Positions 13,009-23,900 of a stretch of DNA of 33,968 nt are shown piece after piece. The stretch covers positions 1 through 33,968 of the IMG/VR virus record IMGVR_UViG_3300006802_000280; one strand, given 5' to 3'. Source of the DNA: a virus. How positions within the stretch are numbered: the stretch's first letter is position 1; each line of letters starts with the position of its first letter. Made by a program: the position numbers and the translations under genes. The notes below the pieces were generated by a model that saw nothing but the letters and a program-made list of their open reading frames with translations, searched no databases and was not told the DNA's origin.

Positions 13009-14772
13009 ATGATAGCCGTCGACTTCGAGTCCTTCTATTCGCGCCAGCACACGGTCCGGTCACTCGGGCCGTGGGCTTACGCGCACCACCCGGACACTGA
13101 TGTCTACATGGTGTCCGTGGTGGGCGAGGGGATCGAGTTTGTCGGTCGTCCTGAAGACTTCGACTGGGACCGGTTGACCGACAAGCACCTCGTCTCCCAC
13201 AACGCCGGCTTCGACATGACCATGGCCCACGCCTGTGTGTCCCGTGGCATCATCCCGAACCTGCAATACGCCAGCTGGTCCTGCTCTGCGGACATGGCTG
13301 CCAACTGCGGTTACCCCCGAGCTCTGGACAAGGCTGTGTCCGCCACCTTCGGCATCGAGTTGCCCAAGGTGATGCGCCAGTGGATGTCCGGGCGGCAGTG
13401 GGAATACGCTGTCGAGAAGGGCCGGGACAAGGAGCTCATGGAGTATGCGCTCAACGACTCCATCTACTGCGGGAAGTTGTGGGCCGCCCATGCCTACAAG
13501 TTCTGTCAGGAGGAACGCGAGCTGTCCGCCCACACCCGGAAGCTGATCTGGCGCGGTGTCACCGTCGACAAGTCCAAGGTCGCGTCCGCCGTGGATCACC
13601 TTCGTGATTTGCGTGACGCAGCCGAGGCCAAGATTCCATGGCGCGACGAGTTCCCCATCCTGTCCCTGCCGGCCTTGCGCGACTACTGCTCCACCCTTGG
13701 TGTCCCGGCTCCCAAGTCGCTGGCCAAGGACAGCGAGGAAGCGCAGGAGTGGGAGGATGATTGGGGCGGCAAGTTTGATTGGATCGCCGCGCTCCGTGAC
13801 TACCGCCGGACCAACGTGCTGCTCGGCAAGTGCGAAGCCATCATGCGTCGAATTCGCCCGGACGGCACCATGCCCGTCTATCTGAAATACTGGGGCGCAC
13901 ATCCCGGACGATGGTCGGGCGATGCCGGCGTCAACCTCCAGAACCTGCCACGGGGTGAGATGTTCGGGGTTAACATGCGGGAGATGATCACGCCCCGTCC
14001 CGGACACAAGTTCGTGGTGGTCGACCTGTCCCAGATCGAGCCCCGAGTTCTCGCCTACCTGTGCGGGGACTGGGACCTGCTCAAGGCGTTGCGGGATGGG
14101 ATGCCGTTGTATGAGGCACACGCCCGGATGTCGATGGGCTGGACCGGCGGCAGCCTGAAGAAGGAGAACCCGGCTCGTTACCAGTTGGCCAAGGCTCGTG
14201 TCCTTGGGCTGGGCTACGGTTGCGGGGCCGCCAAGTTCAAGCACCTCGCCAAGCTGATGATGGGCATGACGCTCACACAACCCGAGTCGAAGGAGATCGT
14301 CGATGACTGGCGTGGGTCGAACCCTGCCATCACATCGTTCTGGCGGCAGCTGGACTTCGAGGTTAAGAAGACAGCGGCTCACCGTGACGAAAAGATGGTC
14401 TACACCCTGCCATCCGGACGGAACATGCAGTGGTGGCATCCGGTCAAGGTGAAGGACGAGTTCGGCGGCTGGTCGCACAAAGTGCAGCAGCAGAAGGACG
14501 AGCACTACGTATTCACGTGGGGCGGGAAGCTGACGGAGAACGTGGTCCAAGCCACGGCTCGGGACATCTTCGCGCATCACCTACTCCAAGTTGAGGCGGC
14601 GGGGATTCCCGTCGTCTTTCATGTCCACGACGAATTGGTCTGTGAGGTTCCGGAAGATCAGGCCAAGGATGCGCTGGACACGGTCATCGAAATCATGTCG
14701 ACACCCCCACCGTGGATGACGGACATCCCGCTCGGAGCGGAGGGTGAGATTCTCAGTCACTACACGAAATAG
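13009..14772 (+). CDS. Family A DNA polymerase with 3'-5' exonuclease
   Basis: The protein has 587 residues, much like T7-type phage Pol A. The exonuclease keeps D5 and E7 (AVDFESFY), D69 (HNAGFD) and a YxxxD (Y146-D150). The polymerase has motif A VVDLSQIEPRVLAY (D339, with S341 Q342 I343 E344), motif B around K395 (LAKARVLGLGYGCG) and motif C VFHVHDELV (H540-D541-E542). Leu399 is at the position of E. coli Phe762, a change associated in phages with a temperate lifestyle. Upstream of the K the typical Arg is displaced by one residue. It replicates phage DNA with the primase and helicase genes next in line. Confidence 0.93.
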   Translation: MIAVDFESFYSRQHTVRSLGPWAYAHHPDTDVYMVSVVGEGIEFVGRPEDFDWDRLTDKHLVSHNAGFDMTMAHACVSRGIIPNLQYASWSCSADMAANCGYPRALDKAVSATFGIELPKVMRQWMSGRQWEYAVEKGRDKELMEYALNDSIYCGKLWAAHAYKFCQEERELSAHTRKLIWRGVTVDKSKVASAVDHLRDLRDAAEAKIPWRDEFPILSLPALRDYCSTLGVPAPKSLAKDSEEAQEWEDDWGGKFDWIAALRDYRRTNVLLGKCEAIMRRIRPDGTMPVYLKYWGAHPGRWSGDAGVNLQNLPRGEMFGVNMREMITPRPGHKFVVVDLSQIEPRVLAYLCGDWDLLKALRDGMPLYEAHARMSMGWTGGSLKKENPARYQLAKARVLGLGYGCGAAKFKHLAKLMMGMTLTQPESKEIVDDWRGSNPAITSFWRQLDFEVKKTAAHRDEKMVYTLPSGRNMQWWHPVKVKDEFGGWSHKVQQQKDEHYVFTWGGKLTENVVQATARDIFAHHLLQVEAAGIPVVFHVHDELVCEVPEDQAKDALDTVIEIMSTPPPWMTDIPLGAEGEILSHYTK

Positions 14773-14796
14773 GTCACAGTCAAAGAAAGGAAATCA

Positions 14797-15720
14797 ATGG
14801 AAGCAAAGTTCGAGGAAGTCATTGCCACCCTGCTCGGGGACGTCGAGTGGGACGAGCACAACCCTAACGTCGGATACGTCCGCTGTCCCGGACACAAGAA
14901 ACACACCGGCAAGTCTGGCACCAAGGACACCCGCATCTACTTGGACGGGTGCCCGACCCTGTTCTGCCTGCACCAGTCCTGCAAGCCCCTCGTCGAGGAA
15001 GCCAACGAGAACATCCGGGGCGCGTTGCAGTCGGTGGGATTCGAGATGCCGACCGCGTCGGGTGAGATCATGCAGCGGGCACGAGACAAGCGCGCCAATG
15101 CTCGGACAGCGAAACGCTTCGGCGAGAACCGCGAGTTCATCTACGAGCAATACGCTTGGCCGTCGCTCCTGTCCGAATCATCGATGTCCGGGTCGGCTGC
15201 GTTCCACGCCATGACCTCCAACCTGTTCAACGAGGACGACATCATCTGGGTGGGCGAGCCGACATGGACCGGGCCCCGCCACACGGGGAAGTTCAAGAAG
15301 CTGGCCGACTGGTATAAAGTCAAATGGCCGTTGCCCGGACAGTTCATCTGCCCCAACCCGTTTCGCATCGGGGCCCATGATCGCCGGCTGGACAATCTCG
15401 CCGACCATCGTTACTTCGTGGTCGAGGGTGATGACTGCTCCCCGATCCCGGACGAGAACAAGCGGCGATGCGCTGCCATCTTCAAGTTCTTGCAGGCGAC
15501 CAAGCCGGACCTTAGATTAAAGGCTGTGGTCGACGCGGGTAACAAATCTCTCCATGGCTGGTATGAATACCCCGGCCAAGACCTCTACAACTGGGCAAAG
15601 GAAGTCCTGCCTGCGCTCGGAGTCGACCCCGCCACCATGCGACTGGCCCAGCCTGTTCGCGCTCCCGGTTTCAAACGCTCAAACGGAAAGGATCAGAAGC
15701 TGCTATGGATTTCCAAGTAG
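14797..15720 (+). CDS. Primase, archaeo-eukaryotic type (PrimPol-like) with zinc finger
   Basis: The protein has 307 residues. The N-terminus contains RCPGHKKHTG and PTLFCLHQSC (C30, H33, C57, C62), a CHC2-like zinc finger. The AEP-like core has 'YFVVEGDD' (acidic motif near 208-213) and DAGNKSLHGWYEYP (around 246-260), the 'S.H.W' motif, then PAFGxD-type sequence LGVDPATMRLAQPVRAPG, typical of phage PrimPol proteins. It makes primers for the polymerase just upstream. A good ribosome site, AAAGAAAGGAAATC, precedes the ATG. It overlaps the following helicase gene by 16 bases; in related phages the two are often a single polypeptide, so they probably act as a pair. Confidence 0.8.
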   Translation: MEAKFEEVIATLLGDVEWDEHNPNVGYVRCPGHKKHTGKSGTKDTRIYLDGCPTLFCLHQSCKPLVEEANENIRGALQSVGFEMPTASGEIMQRARDKRANARTAKRFGENREFIYEQYAWPSLLSESSMSGSAAFHAMTSNLFNEDDIIWVGEPTWTGPRHTGKFKKLADWYKVKWPLPGQFICPNPFRIGAHDRRLDNLADHRYFVVEGDDCSPIPDENKRRCAAIFKFLQATKPDLRLKAVVDAGNKSLHGWYEYPGQDLYNWAKEVLPALGVDPATMRLAQPVRAPGFKRSNGKDQKLLWISK

Positions 15721-17036
15721 AAGTGGACGGGATGCCCGTCACCAACGGCACGAAGAAGCCATGGGAATGCGCCTACAACCCAGTCGGGAAGTCGGGCGGG
15801 TTTCTGTTCCGGGACAAGGCCGGCATATGGCGACGTCGGGATACCACGCTCACCCGCCTCATGCTCAAGGCCAACGGCCTGAACGGCGCGGTCAAGAAGG
15901 GGGAGGACATCAGCGAGGTGGATCAAGCCATCAAGTGGATCATCCAGAACAACGAGGTGGACTTCGCCATGCCGTTGGCTGGATACCGGGCAGGCTTGGT
16001 CACTTTCAACGAGCGGCGTGTCTTGGTTACTCGGGAGCGGCAGATGCTGAAGGCGGACCATCGCCCGTGGCCCACGCTCAAGAAGTTCCTGACCGAATTG
16101 CTGGGTGAGGATGCGTTGGAGCACCACATGGGTTGGTGGCAGTGGGCCCGTAAGTCCATCCGGGGTGACCAAGTCCTGCCCGGACAGGCCATGGTCTACG
16201 TCGGCAAGTCAGGCGTCGGCAAGAGCTGGCTCCAGAAGCAAACGACCAAGCTGCTGGGTGGGGACATGCCCGGCAAGCCCTTCAACTACATGACAGGCAA
16301 GACGACGTTCAACTCCGACCTGTTTCTCGCCACCCACCTGATGATCGAGGACGAGTTTGCGAACATGGACATGCGTGGCCGGCGTGAGTTCGGGGCCCGG
16401 TTGAAGGAGCTCGTGGTCAACGAGACCGTGCCGTGCCATGCTAAGGGTGTGGACGCTATCATGCTCAAGCCGAAGTGGCGCGTGTCCGTGTCCCTGAACG
16501 ACGAGGAAGAACACCTTCAGGTTCTGCCCCCGCTTGAGCCCAGCATTCTGGACAAGCTGATGTTGTTCATGTGCAACGTGCCGACGTTCCCCTACGACCT
16601 GTCCACCGAGGAAGGCTGGCAGCAGTGGGACGCCGTGGTGGAAGACGAGTTGCCGGGACTGGCCCATGCCATCGACAGCTTCAAGATTCCCACCCGGTTG
16701 CAGAACAGCCGCTACGGGGTCAAGCCCTACCACGCCAAGGCCATCACCCACCGGGAGGCGGAGGCGTCCATTGAGGAAAAGCTGATGCACATCATCGACC
16801 ACGACCTGCCGATGGTGACGAGCGAGCCTTACTGGGAAGGGCGGTCGCTGGACTTGGAGCGCGAGCTCTCGGCTGGACACATGCCCAGCTGCTTGCAAAC
16901 CCGGAAGCTATTTCAGTGGAATGGGGCGTGCGGCACCTACCTCGGTCGGCTTGCCAAGAAGTATCCGACTCGAATCACCAAGCGGTGTGTCCGGGGGACG
17001 AACCAGTTCCGCATCACGCTGCCCAAGAAGACTTAG
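15705..17036 (+). CDS. Superfamily 3-like (DUF5906/D5-type) replicative helicase
   Basis: The protein has 443 residues. Walker A is GKSGVGKS (167-174). Walker B-like acidic stretch MIEDEF is at 213-218 in HLMIEDEFANMD, and the sensor Asn lies in SVSLNDEEE near 260-266. This resembles phage helicases linked to primases, which act as hexamers unwinding DNA ahead of the polymerase. The start overlaps the end of the primase gene, with an AAAGGATCAG upstream of uncertain distance. The C-terminal quarter is helical with basic residues and probably DNA-contacting. It is the last gene of the plus-strand operon; a terminator follows. Confidence 0.85.
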   Translation: MDFQVEVDGMPVTNGTKKPWECAYNPVGKSGGFLFRDKAGIWRRRDTTLTRLMLKANGLNGAVKKGEDISEVDQAIKWIIQNNEVDFAMPLAGYRAGLVTFNERRVLVTRERQMLKADHRPWPTLKKFLTELLGEDALEHHMGWWQWARKSIRGDQVLPGQAMVYVGKSGVGKSWLQKQTTKLLGGDMPGKPFNYMTGKTTFNSDLFLATHLMIEDEFANMDMRGRREFGARLKELVVNETVPCHAKGVDAIMLKPKWRVSVSLNDEEEHLQVLPPLEPSILDKLMLFMCNVPTFPYDLSTEEGWQQWDAVVEDELPGLAHAIDSFKIPTRLQNSRYGVKPYHAKAITHREAEASIEEKLMHIIDHDLPMVTSEPYWEGRSLDLERELSAGHMPSCLQTRKLFQWNGACGTYLGRLAKKYPTRITKRCVRGTNQFRITLPKKT

Positions 17037-17046
17037 GGGTTGACCA

Positions 17047-17064
17047 CCCCGTCGGCGGGTTTTT
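17047..17064 (+). terminator. Short terminator after helicase gene
   Basis: A CCCG-TCGG-CGGG hairpin (17048-17059) is followed by five T (17060-17064). It lies 11 bases after the helicase stop. The stem is short (4 bp), so it may work together with the stronger one 16 bases on. The stem also overlaps an alternative GCGGG/CCCGC pairing with the following bases. Confidence 0.55.
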
Positions 17065-17079
17065 CCTTTCGCCCGCCTA

Positions 17080-17117
17080 CCCCCGTTGGCTCCGGACTGG
17101 CCAGCGGGGGTTTCTTC
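17080..17117 (+). terminator. Strong intrinsic terminator of the plus-strand operon
   Basis: An 11-base-pair stem (CCCCCGTTGGC at 17080-17090 with GCCAGCGGGGG at 17100-17110, one G-T pair) encloses a nine-base loop and is followed by TTTCTTCT. It ends the early/replication transcript just before the opposing late operon ends at 17129. On the minus strand no T run follows, so I call it for the plus strand only. Confidence 0.8.
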
Positions 17118-17128
17118 TGCAGTGAAGG

Positions 17129-17446
17129 CTACTTGAGTATCGCGACCAGCGCACCGGCTGCGCCCACGATACCGAATATGATGGCCATCAGCTTGCCCGC
17201 GCCTGCTGCGCGTCCTTCGATGGATTTGATCTCAGCCTCCAGCGCATCGGCTTTAGTTCGGGTGTCGTTGAGTTGGCTCCACAGTTCGGTGATGTTGCGT
17301 TCGGCGTATTCGCTGCGCTCGGTCAGCTTTGAGATGGCCCCGGTCTGCTCTGTCATCAGATCGCGAACCGTGGCGTTCATTGCGCGGATCTCGGCGCGGA
17401 TCTCGGCCAAGTCGCTCTTTAGATGTGACAGTAGATCGGAGCTCAT
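17129..17446 (-). CDS. XhlA/holin-like small membrane protein
   Basis: The protein has 105 residues. About 80 residues form a predicted coiled coil with charged heptads, and the last ~20 (AGKLMAIIFGIVGAAGALVAILK) are one hydrophobic segment, so it would anchor in a membrane by its C-terminus. This architecture resembles the XhlA family and small holin-associated proteins in lysis modules, and it lies at the end of the late operon, a usual site for lysis genes. No endolysin gene is in the window. A structural membrane protein is the alternative. Only a weak ribosome site (GAATTGAG) precedes the ATG. Confidence 0.5.
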   Translation of the reverse strand: MSSDLLSHLKSDLAEIRAEIRAMNATVRDLMTEQTGAISKLTERSEYAERNITELWSQLNDTRTKADALEAEIKSIEGRAAGAGKLMAIIFGIVGAAGALVAILK

Positions 17447-17492
17447 GTCTCAATTCAGTTCTAGCACGGGGTCCATCGTGGATGATGTGCTA

Positions 17493-17603
17493 TTATTTTT
17501 TATTTTTACCGAGGCAGCGCCCAGCTTTCTTACACTTCGCCGGGGTCGGACACCCACGGCAAGGTTTAAACGGTTTCGAGGTTTTCTTTTTTGCGTATGC
17601 CAT
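17493..17603 (-). CDS. 36-residue basic Cys-rich protein
   Basis: The gene is ATG to TAA with a good AAAGGAAG ribosome site. The protein reads as a Lys-rich head followed by CRGCPTPAKCKKAGRCLGK, a four-Cys pattern (CxxC-x5-C-x5-C) flanked by Lys. I recall similar tiny 'GCPTPAKCK' proteins in several marine phages. It may bind zinc or nucleic acid. The pattern and ribosome site make a chance frame unlikely despite its size. Confidence 0.6.
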   Translation of the reverse strand: MAYAKKKTSKPFKPCRGCPTPAKCKKAGRCLGKNKK

Positions 17604-17624
17604 TACTTCTTCCTTTTTGTTTTG

Positions 17625-17915
17625 CTACCATTTGGTCCGGTCCGCCCAATAAGCTGCAGACATCTTGCCCTTCGAAATGTTCTTGCCGTGCCGAGCTTTA
17701 AAGCTCGCACGCTTCTTCTTCATCGTCTCAGACTCGCCTGCTTTTGGTTTGCCGGCCGTCTTGGCGCCCTGCTCACCGAAGCGGATCGTCTTTACTTTGT
17801 CGCCTTCTTTGGCCACGACGACATGTGATTTTTTTGGGTGGCTTGGCGTCCGTTTAGGTTTGTTAAAGCCGTCGACGCCTGCACGAGCTAGTCTTGAATC
17901 CTTTTTAGTTGCCAT
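17625..17915 (-). CDS. Conserved small basic phage protein
   Basis: The protein has 96 residues, strongly basic, with a GAGG ribosome site seven bases before the ATG. Motifs such as RLARAGVDGFNKPKRTPSHP, KSHVVVAKEGDKVKTIRFG and a C-terminal KMSAAYWADRTKW look like a conserved family I have seen in marine podoviruses (I recall a DUF6321-type label but am not sure). No function is established. Its late-gene position next to ejection proteins and its basic, proline-rich N-terminus suggest DNA contact or a minor virion role. Confidence 0.7.
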   Translation of the reverse strand: MATKKDSRLARAGVDGFNKPKRTPSHPKKSHVVVAKEGDKVKTIRFGEQGAKTAGKPKAGESETMKKKRASFKARHGKNISKGKMSAAYWADRTKW

Positions 17916-17949
17916 GTGTTAACCTCATAGTTATCGATTTGCGACATTT

Positions 17950-20900
17950 TTATTCAGCCAAAAAGCGGGCTGATTGCAAGCGCAGTCTATCCAGTTCCCG
18001 TTTATTCTGCCCCATCCATTGCTTCTTCGCTGCCTCCCCCGCCTCGTTGGCTATGTTCGCCAAGATGACAGCGGCCTTGTCCGGATACTTGGCATAAGCT
18101 GTCCGGAATCCCTCGGACTGAAGTCCGCGTTCGTAAGCGTCGCCCTTGGCTCCTTGGACAGCGACATACATGCTGTCGTAGACTTTCGCCGGCAGGTTTA
18201 AGGTGGTCCCCTTCCACTCCAGTCGGCGCGGCACCACGGATGGGATGACCTCCGTGTTCCCGGATTCCTTGTAAAGCCGGTGGACCACGGTGACGATGTC
18301 GTTCTTCACCTCCTGCGACTTCATGTGATTCACCAGATGGAACACCGCCGGGTTCTGCCCCTCGGGTGTGGCCTCCATCGGATCGCCGAACAGCCCCCGC
18401 TTCTTGGGGAGCTGCGCAATGTCCCCGTAGAATCCTTTGTAGATCAGGACGTTCTCAATCGTCTGCGCCGGGCTGTCCGGGTCCACGAGTTGCGGGCGGA
18501 ACTGCTTTTCTTCGTCGCTGTCCAACGCCTGCCGGAATGCGATCACCGAGTTCGGCACCACCAGCGTGGTGAGGACGTTGACCTTGTCGGCGACCAACCG
18601 GGACAGCTGCCCGGACTCCATCGCCTTGTTCAGGCTGGACACGCCCTGCAACATGGACTGGTCGATGATAAACCGGCCGCCGGCCAGCATCCCCGCCATC
18701 TGATCCTGCCCATACTTGGTGAGCATGGAATCCGGAACGCTCTGCGGGTCGTTCTCATACATGCGGCGAGCCTCCGCCTTGGTTGCCATGACAAAGCCTG
18801 TCACACCAAGGGTGTCCAGACGGATGGTGGTGTCGCCCGGCTTGAACCGGCTGTCCTGTCCCTCCCGCAGACGGAGGAATCCGGACAGGTTGAATCGGAA
18901 GTAGCCGAAGCCGGACTCGTCGCGAGTCAGTCGCGTCTTCCTCTGGTTGCCCTCGTCCGGACCACCGCTGATGATCTCGTTCTCGTAAAGCCAGTTAGAC
19001 CACGCGCCGATCATGGCCCCCGTCATCGCATACCCGAAGGACAACAACGCCTCGCGGCGGTTGCCTTGCGCTGTCTTGAACAAACCATGGACCAGCCCGA
19101 ACTCGGGCAGCGCGAACTTCATGCCCTCCATCAACAGGTTGATAGGGGTGCGGATGTAGGGGGAGATGCCCACACGGTAGAAAAACCGGGCGATCTGCCC
19201 CCCGGCCGGGATGGCGGACAGGGCGTCCTCGAAACGCTGGAACGCCCCCGCCACCGCGCTGTCATTCTGGTAGGAGTATTGGAGCGCGGTTTCCTCGGCC
19301 GCTGCACGGGTCCGGTCGTCGACGAGGAACTGGGCTTCGGCAAACTCACGGGTGCCTCGTTTGATTCCCCGGATACGGGTTTCCTCGGCAGCGCGGGCTG
19401 CACGGAATCCATCCTTGGCCGCCTCGTCCAGTGCGGACAGGGAGCGAAGCATGATCTCGGGGGAGAAACCAAAGATGGCCTCCAGCAATTTTTTGAAGCG
19501 GTCCCCGAGCCGCACCTTGCCTGTCCCGACGTCCACGGGCAGCACGCTCTCGTCGTTGTTGATGAAACCACGGAGCGCAGCGTAGATGGACTGGGCCGGG
19601 GTGAATCCCCGGATGTGCTTCTCGCCAAGGACTACGTCCTCGGTTGAACCCCAGCGCAGGTTGGAGATTGCCTTGCGGTATCCCCGCTTGGAACCGCCGG
19701 CGAACCATGCGGCTTCCATGACGCTGGGCAGCGCCAGTTTCCGGGGCTTCCCGGTCACCGCAGAGTAAAAGGCGTCCATGGTCACAGCCAACGGGCGGGC
19801 GATTAGTGTCCGGGGAACGAGGGACACGTAGTTGCCCCCGAAGTTTCGGATGGTCGAGACCGTGGACAGGAGGTTGCCTTGGATGATCGTCACCAAGTCG
19901 TGGGGCAGGTCGCGCAGATGGCGCGGCATCACTGTCCGGACCTTGCTGATCATCTTGCGGAACGCGAGGTTTTCCTCGAACTCCGCCTTGCGGGCCGCGT
20001 TGTATTTCGTCTTGTTCGTCGGGTCCTCAAGGTAGGCGTCCAGCGTAGCGATAGCTTTCTGCTGCGTGCGCTTCTCCCGCTCGATCAACTCGGTGAGCTC
20101 GCTCTCCAGCTTCTTGTTCAGCTCCAGTCCCTCGTTCTTCAGGGCCTGCTTGATCAGGGCCATGCGGTTGGCGACGAAGTGCTCGTCCTTGTTGAACTGC
20201 CCCCTGAACTCACGGAACTGCCGCAGCATCTGGCCGAGCTGGGTGCCGGCCTTGGACAACACCTCGAATGCTTCCTCAACGGTCTTGAGGTCCCCGGCCT
20301 GCTGCGCCCTGTCCAGCAATTCCATGGTGGCCATCACCGCACGGTTCTCCTTGCCCGGACGCTGGGCGTCCTGAAGCAGGCGCATCTCAGCGCGGAGGTC
20401 GGCCTCGGAATACGAGGACACCTCGGTCTTGATCACCCCGGTAGACTGGCGGTCGTCGCCCTTCTCCCGGATGTCGTCGCGTCGTGCGCGAATCTTGGCC
20501 AGTTCCTCGTCGGTCTGGGCAGCGCGTGCCGCGAAGCGGCGCAGTTCTTCGGCGGTGATTGCCTTCTTCTGCGACTTGCGGGAGTAGAGCTGGTCCGGAT
20601 CCACGTGGGATGTCACATAATAATACTTGTCCATGGTGGCCAGCCCACCAGCATCGGACAGGGACTTGATGCCCTGCTTGATTCCAGCCTCGGTGAACTT
20701 GGGACGCTCCCGCTGTGCCGGGTCCTTGACGATGTTCTTCCGGAACACCTTCTGCCGTGCGCCCAACGCCCCCGCACCGTAGACGTCACCCACAAGCTCG
20801 GGCTCCTTCATGGCTTGGAGCACGGTAGCCGCCTCGGCATAGATCGCCTCGCCGAGTCCCATTTGTTCCGGCACTTGATTCAAGGTGAAGTCCCGCTCCA

Positions 20901-23900
20901 ACAGATTGAGATCAAGCATGGCCGCGTCGAAATCAACACGCTCCATGCCAGCGGCATCCGCAGCATCGTTCCAGTTCTCCGGGTGGAGGCGCAGGCCACG
21001 GTAGGCATTGCGTCGCTCTATGTAGTCGGAGTCGGTGGTGTCCGACATATTCAGGTAGGCGGGCCGCTCATTGTCCGTGGTCATGTAGAGGTAGCCGAGC
21101 GACTCGCTCTGCAGAAACTCCTTCTCCCACTTGGTTCCCATACGCAGCAGCTCGGCGTCGGAGATGTCGTTGTCCCGGAGCCTGTCCGGACCAAAGTATT
21201 CCTCGGCTCGCTTCTGAAGGTAGGGGACAATCCGTTTCTCATATTCCTCGTGGCTGCCTTTGCCTGCATAAATCCACAGCTCCTTGTCCGGATAGTTTGG
21301 ATCGTATTCCGGGTCCTGAAGCACGACGAGAGTCACGCCTTCTTGATCCTCGAAAGCTTGACCACGGCGGGTGAACGCGCCGCGATACAGCCCGGCCTTG
21401 TTGATACGGTTAAGGACTTCCTCGCCACGCTTCCGGATGATTTCTTCTTCGGCCATCGAGCTGATCCACTTGTCCAGCTGCGGACCACGGCGAGAGAACA
21501 GCATGTCACCGGGGTGGGTGACCTCGTCCAGCGCAGACTCGGTCGGCGGCAGGTCCATGGTTGCCTTCTTCGCATCCATATCCGCACGAAGGGCGGCCAG
21601 AAGCTCCTGCTTTAGTTTCGGAGCTCCCGGCCGCTGGGCCAACCGTTCGATGGCTCTCGAGATGGCGGCCTGTTGCGGTGTTTCGTCCGGCACACGGGGA
21701 GTCGCAGAGGATGCTGAAGACGCCGGATCATCCCCCGCCGTGGCGACACGAGGGGCCGTTAGTTCCCTCGTGCCGCCGGGCGTGGGTTGCGATGTGCTGC
21801 TTCCCTGCGGAGGGGAAACATCTGGTTCCACCGGGAAGGGATCACGTTTGGCCAACGTGACACCTTCTGTATTGGGGAAAAACTTTCTCTCGAACCGCCG
21901 GATGCCATCCGGACCAACGGTGGCCACGGACAAGGACAGCCCGTCCGGTTGAATCTCCATGACTCGTGCGGCAACCTGTTTGGTGCGTCCGGGCGCAACC
22001 TGTTCCTTGATCCGGACACGGTCACCGGGGCGAACGTCCGGACTGCTGTCTTTGGTTCCATACTTAAACGACGGCGGGGTGACTTCCGGGGTGACAGCCG
22101 TTGTCACGGGGGCAGGGGCTTCGACTTCCGGGGTCCGACCCATCCGGGACAAGAGTTCATCCCGCTCCGTGTTCAGATTTTTCAGGGTGTAGCGGGCTCC
22201 ACTGGCCAGATCAGGGTTGTCCAACGCCTTGCTGACGTTGGCAATGTCGGACTCAAGCGAAGCCAGCTGTTGCTCCAACGGACGCTCCGGCGGATCCACC
22301 CGGCGAAGGGCGTCGGCCAGCTGCTGCGGATCAGCCGGGGATGTCTGGACAGGACGCTGTCCGGGAGTTCCCTGCTGCTGCCGCTGGGTTGCACGGTCTG
22401 CTAAAGCCTGTCCCTCCCTCCGGGCTGCTGTCCGGAGACGCTGACGTTCTGCATCCACTTCCTGTTGGGCCCGAATCTTCTCGGCGGCGCGGGGCAGGGC
22501 CCCAAGGAAGTCCTGCCGTTCCTCGGACAGCTGGTTGTCCACGCTACGAATGGCTCCCTCCAGTTCTCCCTGCCGGTCCTGCAACGTGGTGAACTTCCGG
22601 CGGTCCAGCTCCCCGAGCAGCGCATTGGCCGCGTCCGCGAGCAAAGCTGAATTCACTTCCGTGGATGTCACGGGCCTGCCGGTCACCGGATTGATCGGTT
22701 CCTGCGGAGGCAGGGGCGTCAGCTCCAGCGGAGCGGCTAGCTGGCGGTTGGGCGGGATCAGGTTGGTCGGGTCTTCACTGGCAGCCTTGCGCTCCGCTTG
22801 CACGTTCTTACGCACTTGGTTCCGGTCGTAAGTAAATCCATCTCCGGCGTCCAGAAAGTTCCGCAGCGAGGCGTCGAGGCCGTCCACCAAGCCCAGTGTG
22901 CGCCCGACCTTCTCCGCCTTCTGGCGGAAATCGGTCGACAGCATGTTGAACATGGACGATGCGCCATCCGTGGCGATGCCCAGCTTGTTGTTGGCCCACT
23001 CCCCGTTTTTCAAAGCCATCCGGACGGCATACCACTCAAGGAAGCCACGGAGTTCCCCGCCAACACGGTCGGATGCCATGATGTCCGGGGTTACATCGGG
23101 CCGGACGACGCCATCTGCGGTGAACAGGGGTCCGGCCCCGTTGTCCATCTCCGCCTTCCACAAGGCGCGGAGGGAATTCTTCACGTTGGGTGGCAGGGTC
23201 TCGAAGTGGGCGTGCACTGCCTCGTGCAGAAGATCACGCGCCATGCCCTTCTTGCCGTTCCACCCGAAGATGCCGAGGAATGCAGTGATCGAGTTGTTCA
23301 CCCGGTCGTAGGCCGCCCGGACATTCGGGTCAGCATCAGCGGCAGCCAGATCAGCCCGGACATCCAACGGGATGGGCTCGGTCCCGTCGGTGATGGTGTT
23401 CCAGACGTTCATCAAAGCCTCGCGGGCAGCCTTCAGGTTGACAATGTCGGCCTGCCGTTCTTCCAGCACCTCGCCAGTGAGGTCCCGGAGCCCGGCGTTG
23501 GCGTCGATGATCTCCCTGTCTATCTGTCCAAGGATTCCCAGCTCCGTTTCCGGAGCGAACAGGTTCTGGTAGGTGACGTCCTTGCCCTGCCGCTTCAGCT
23601 GCACGGCCTGACCCAACTTACCTAAGCCGGTGAAGCCGGTCCGGACAGTTGCGCCGGTCACGGTTGCCAGCCCTAGCCGTTGGCCGGTGGTCCCTTTGGT
23701 GAGTTCCGTGTTTTCCAGACTGTTGAGGGTCTCGATGATGCCGATGTTGGCCCCCTCGAATGCAAGATCGTCGAGCGAGCCCTTGGCAATGTCGATCCCG
23801 GCTCGTGTGAACCCTGTCTTGGAATCGCCAGCGGTGAGGACTTTGGCAATCTTTGCTCGAACAGGGCTGATCGCAGCTTGCCTGCCTGCTTTGGCAGCGG

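Noticed and set aside
18280-19647. Long plus-strand frames antisense to the 2229-residue gene (also 19879-21615)
   Set aside because: They are mirror frames common opposite GC-rich genes; Gly/Val/His-rich translations and no ribosome sites.
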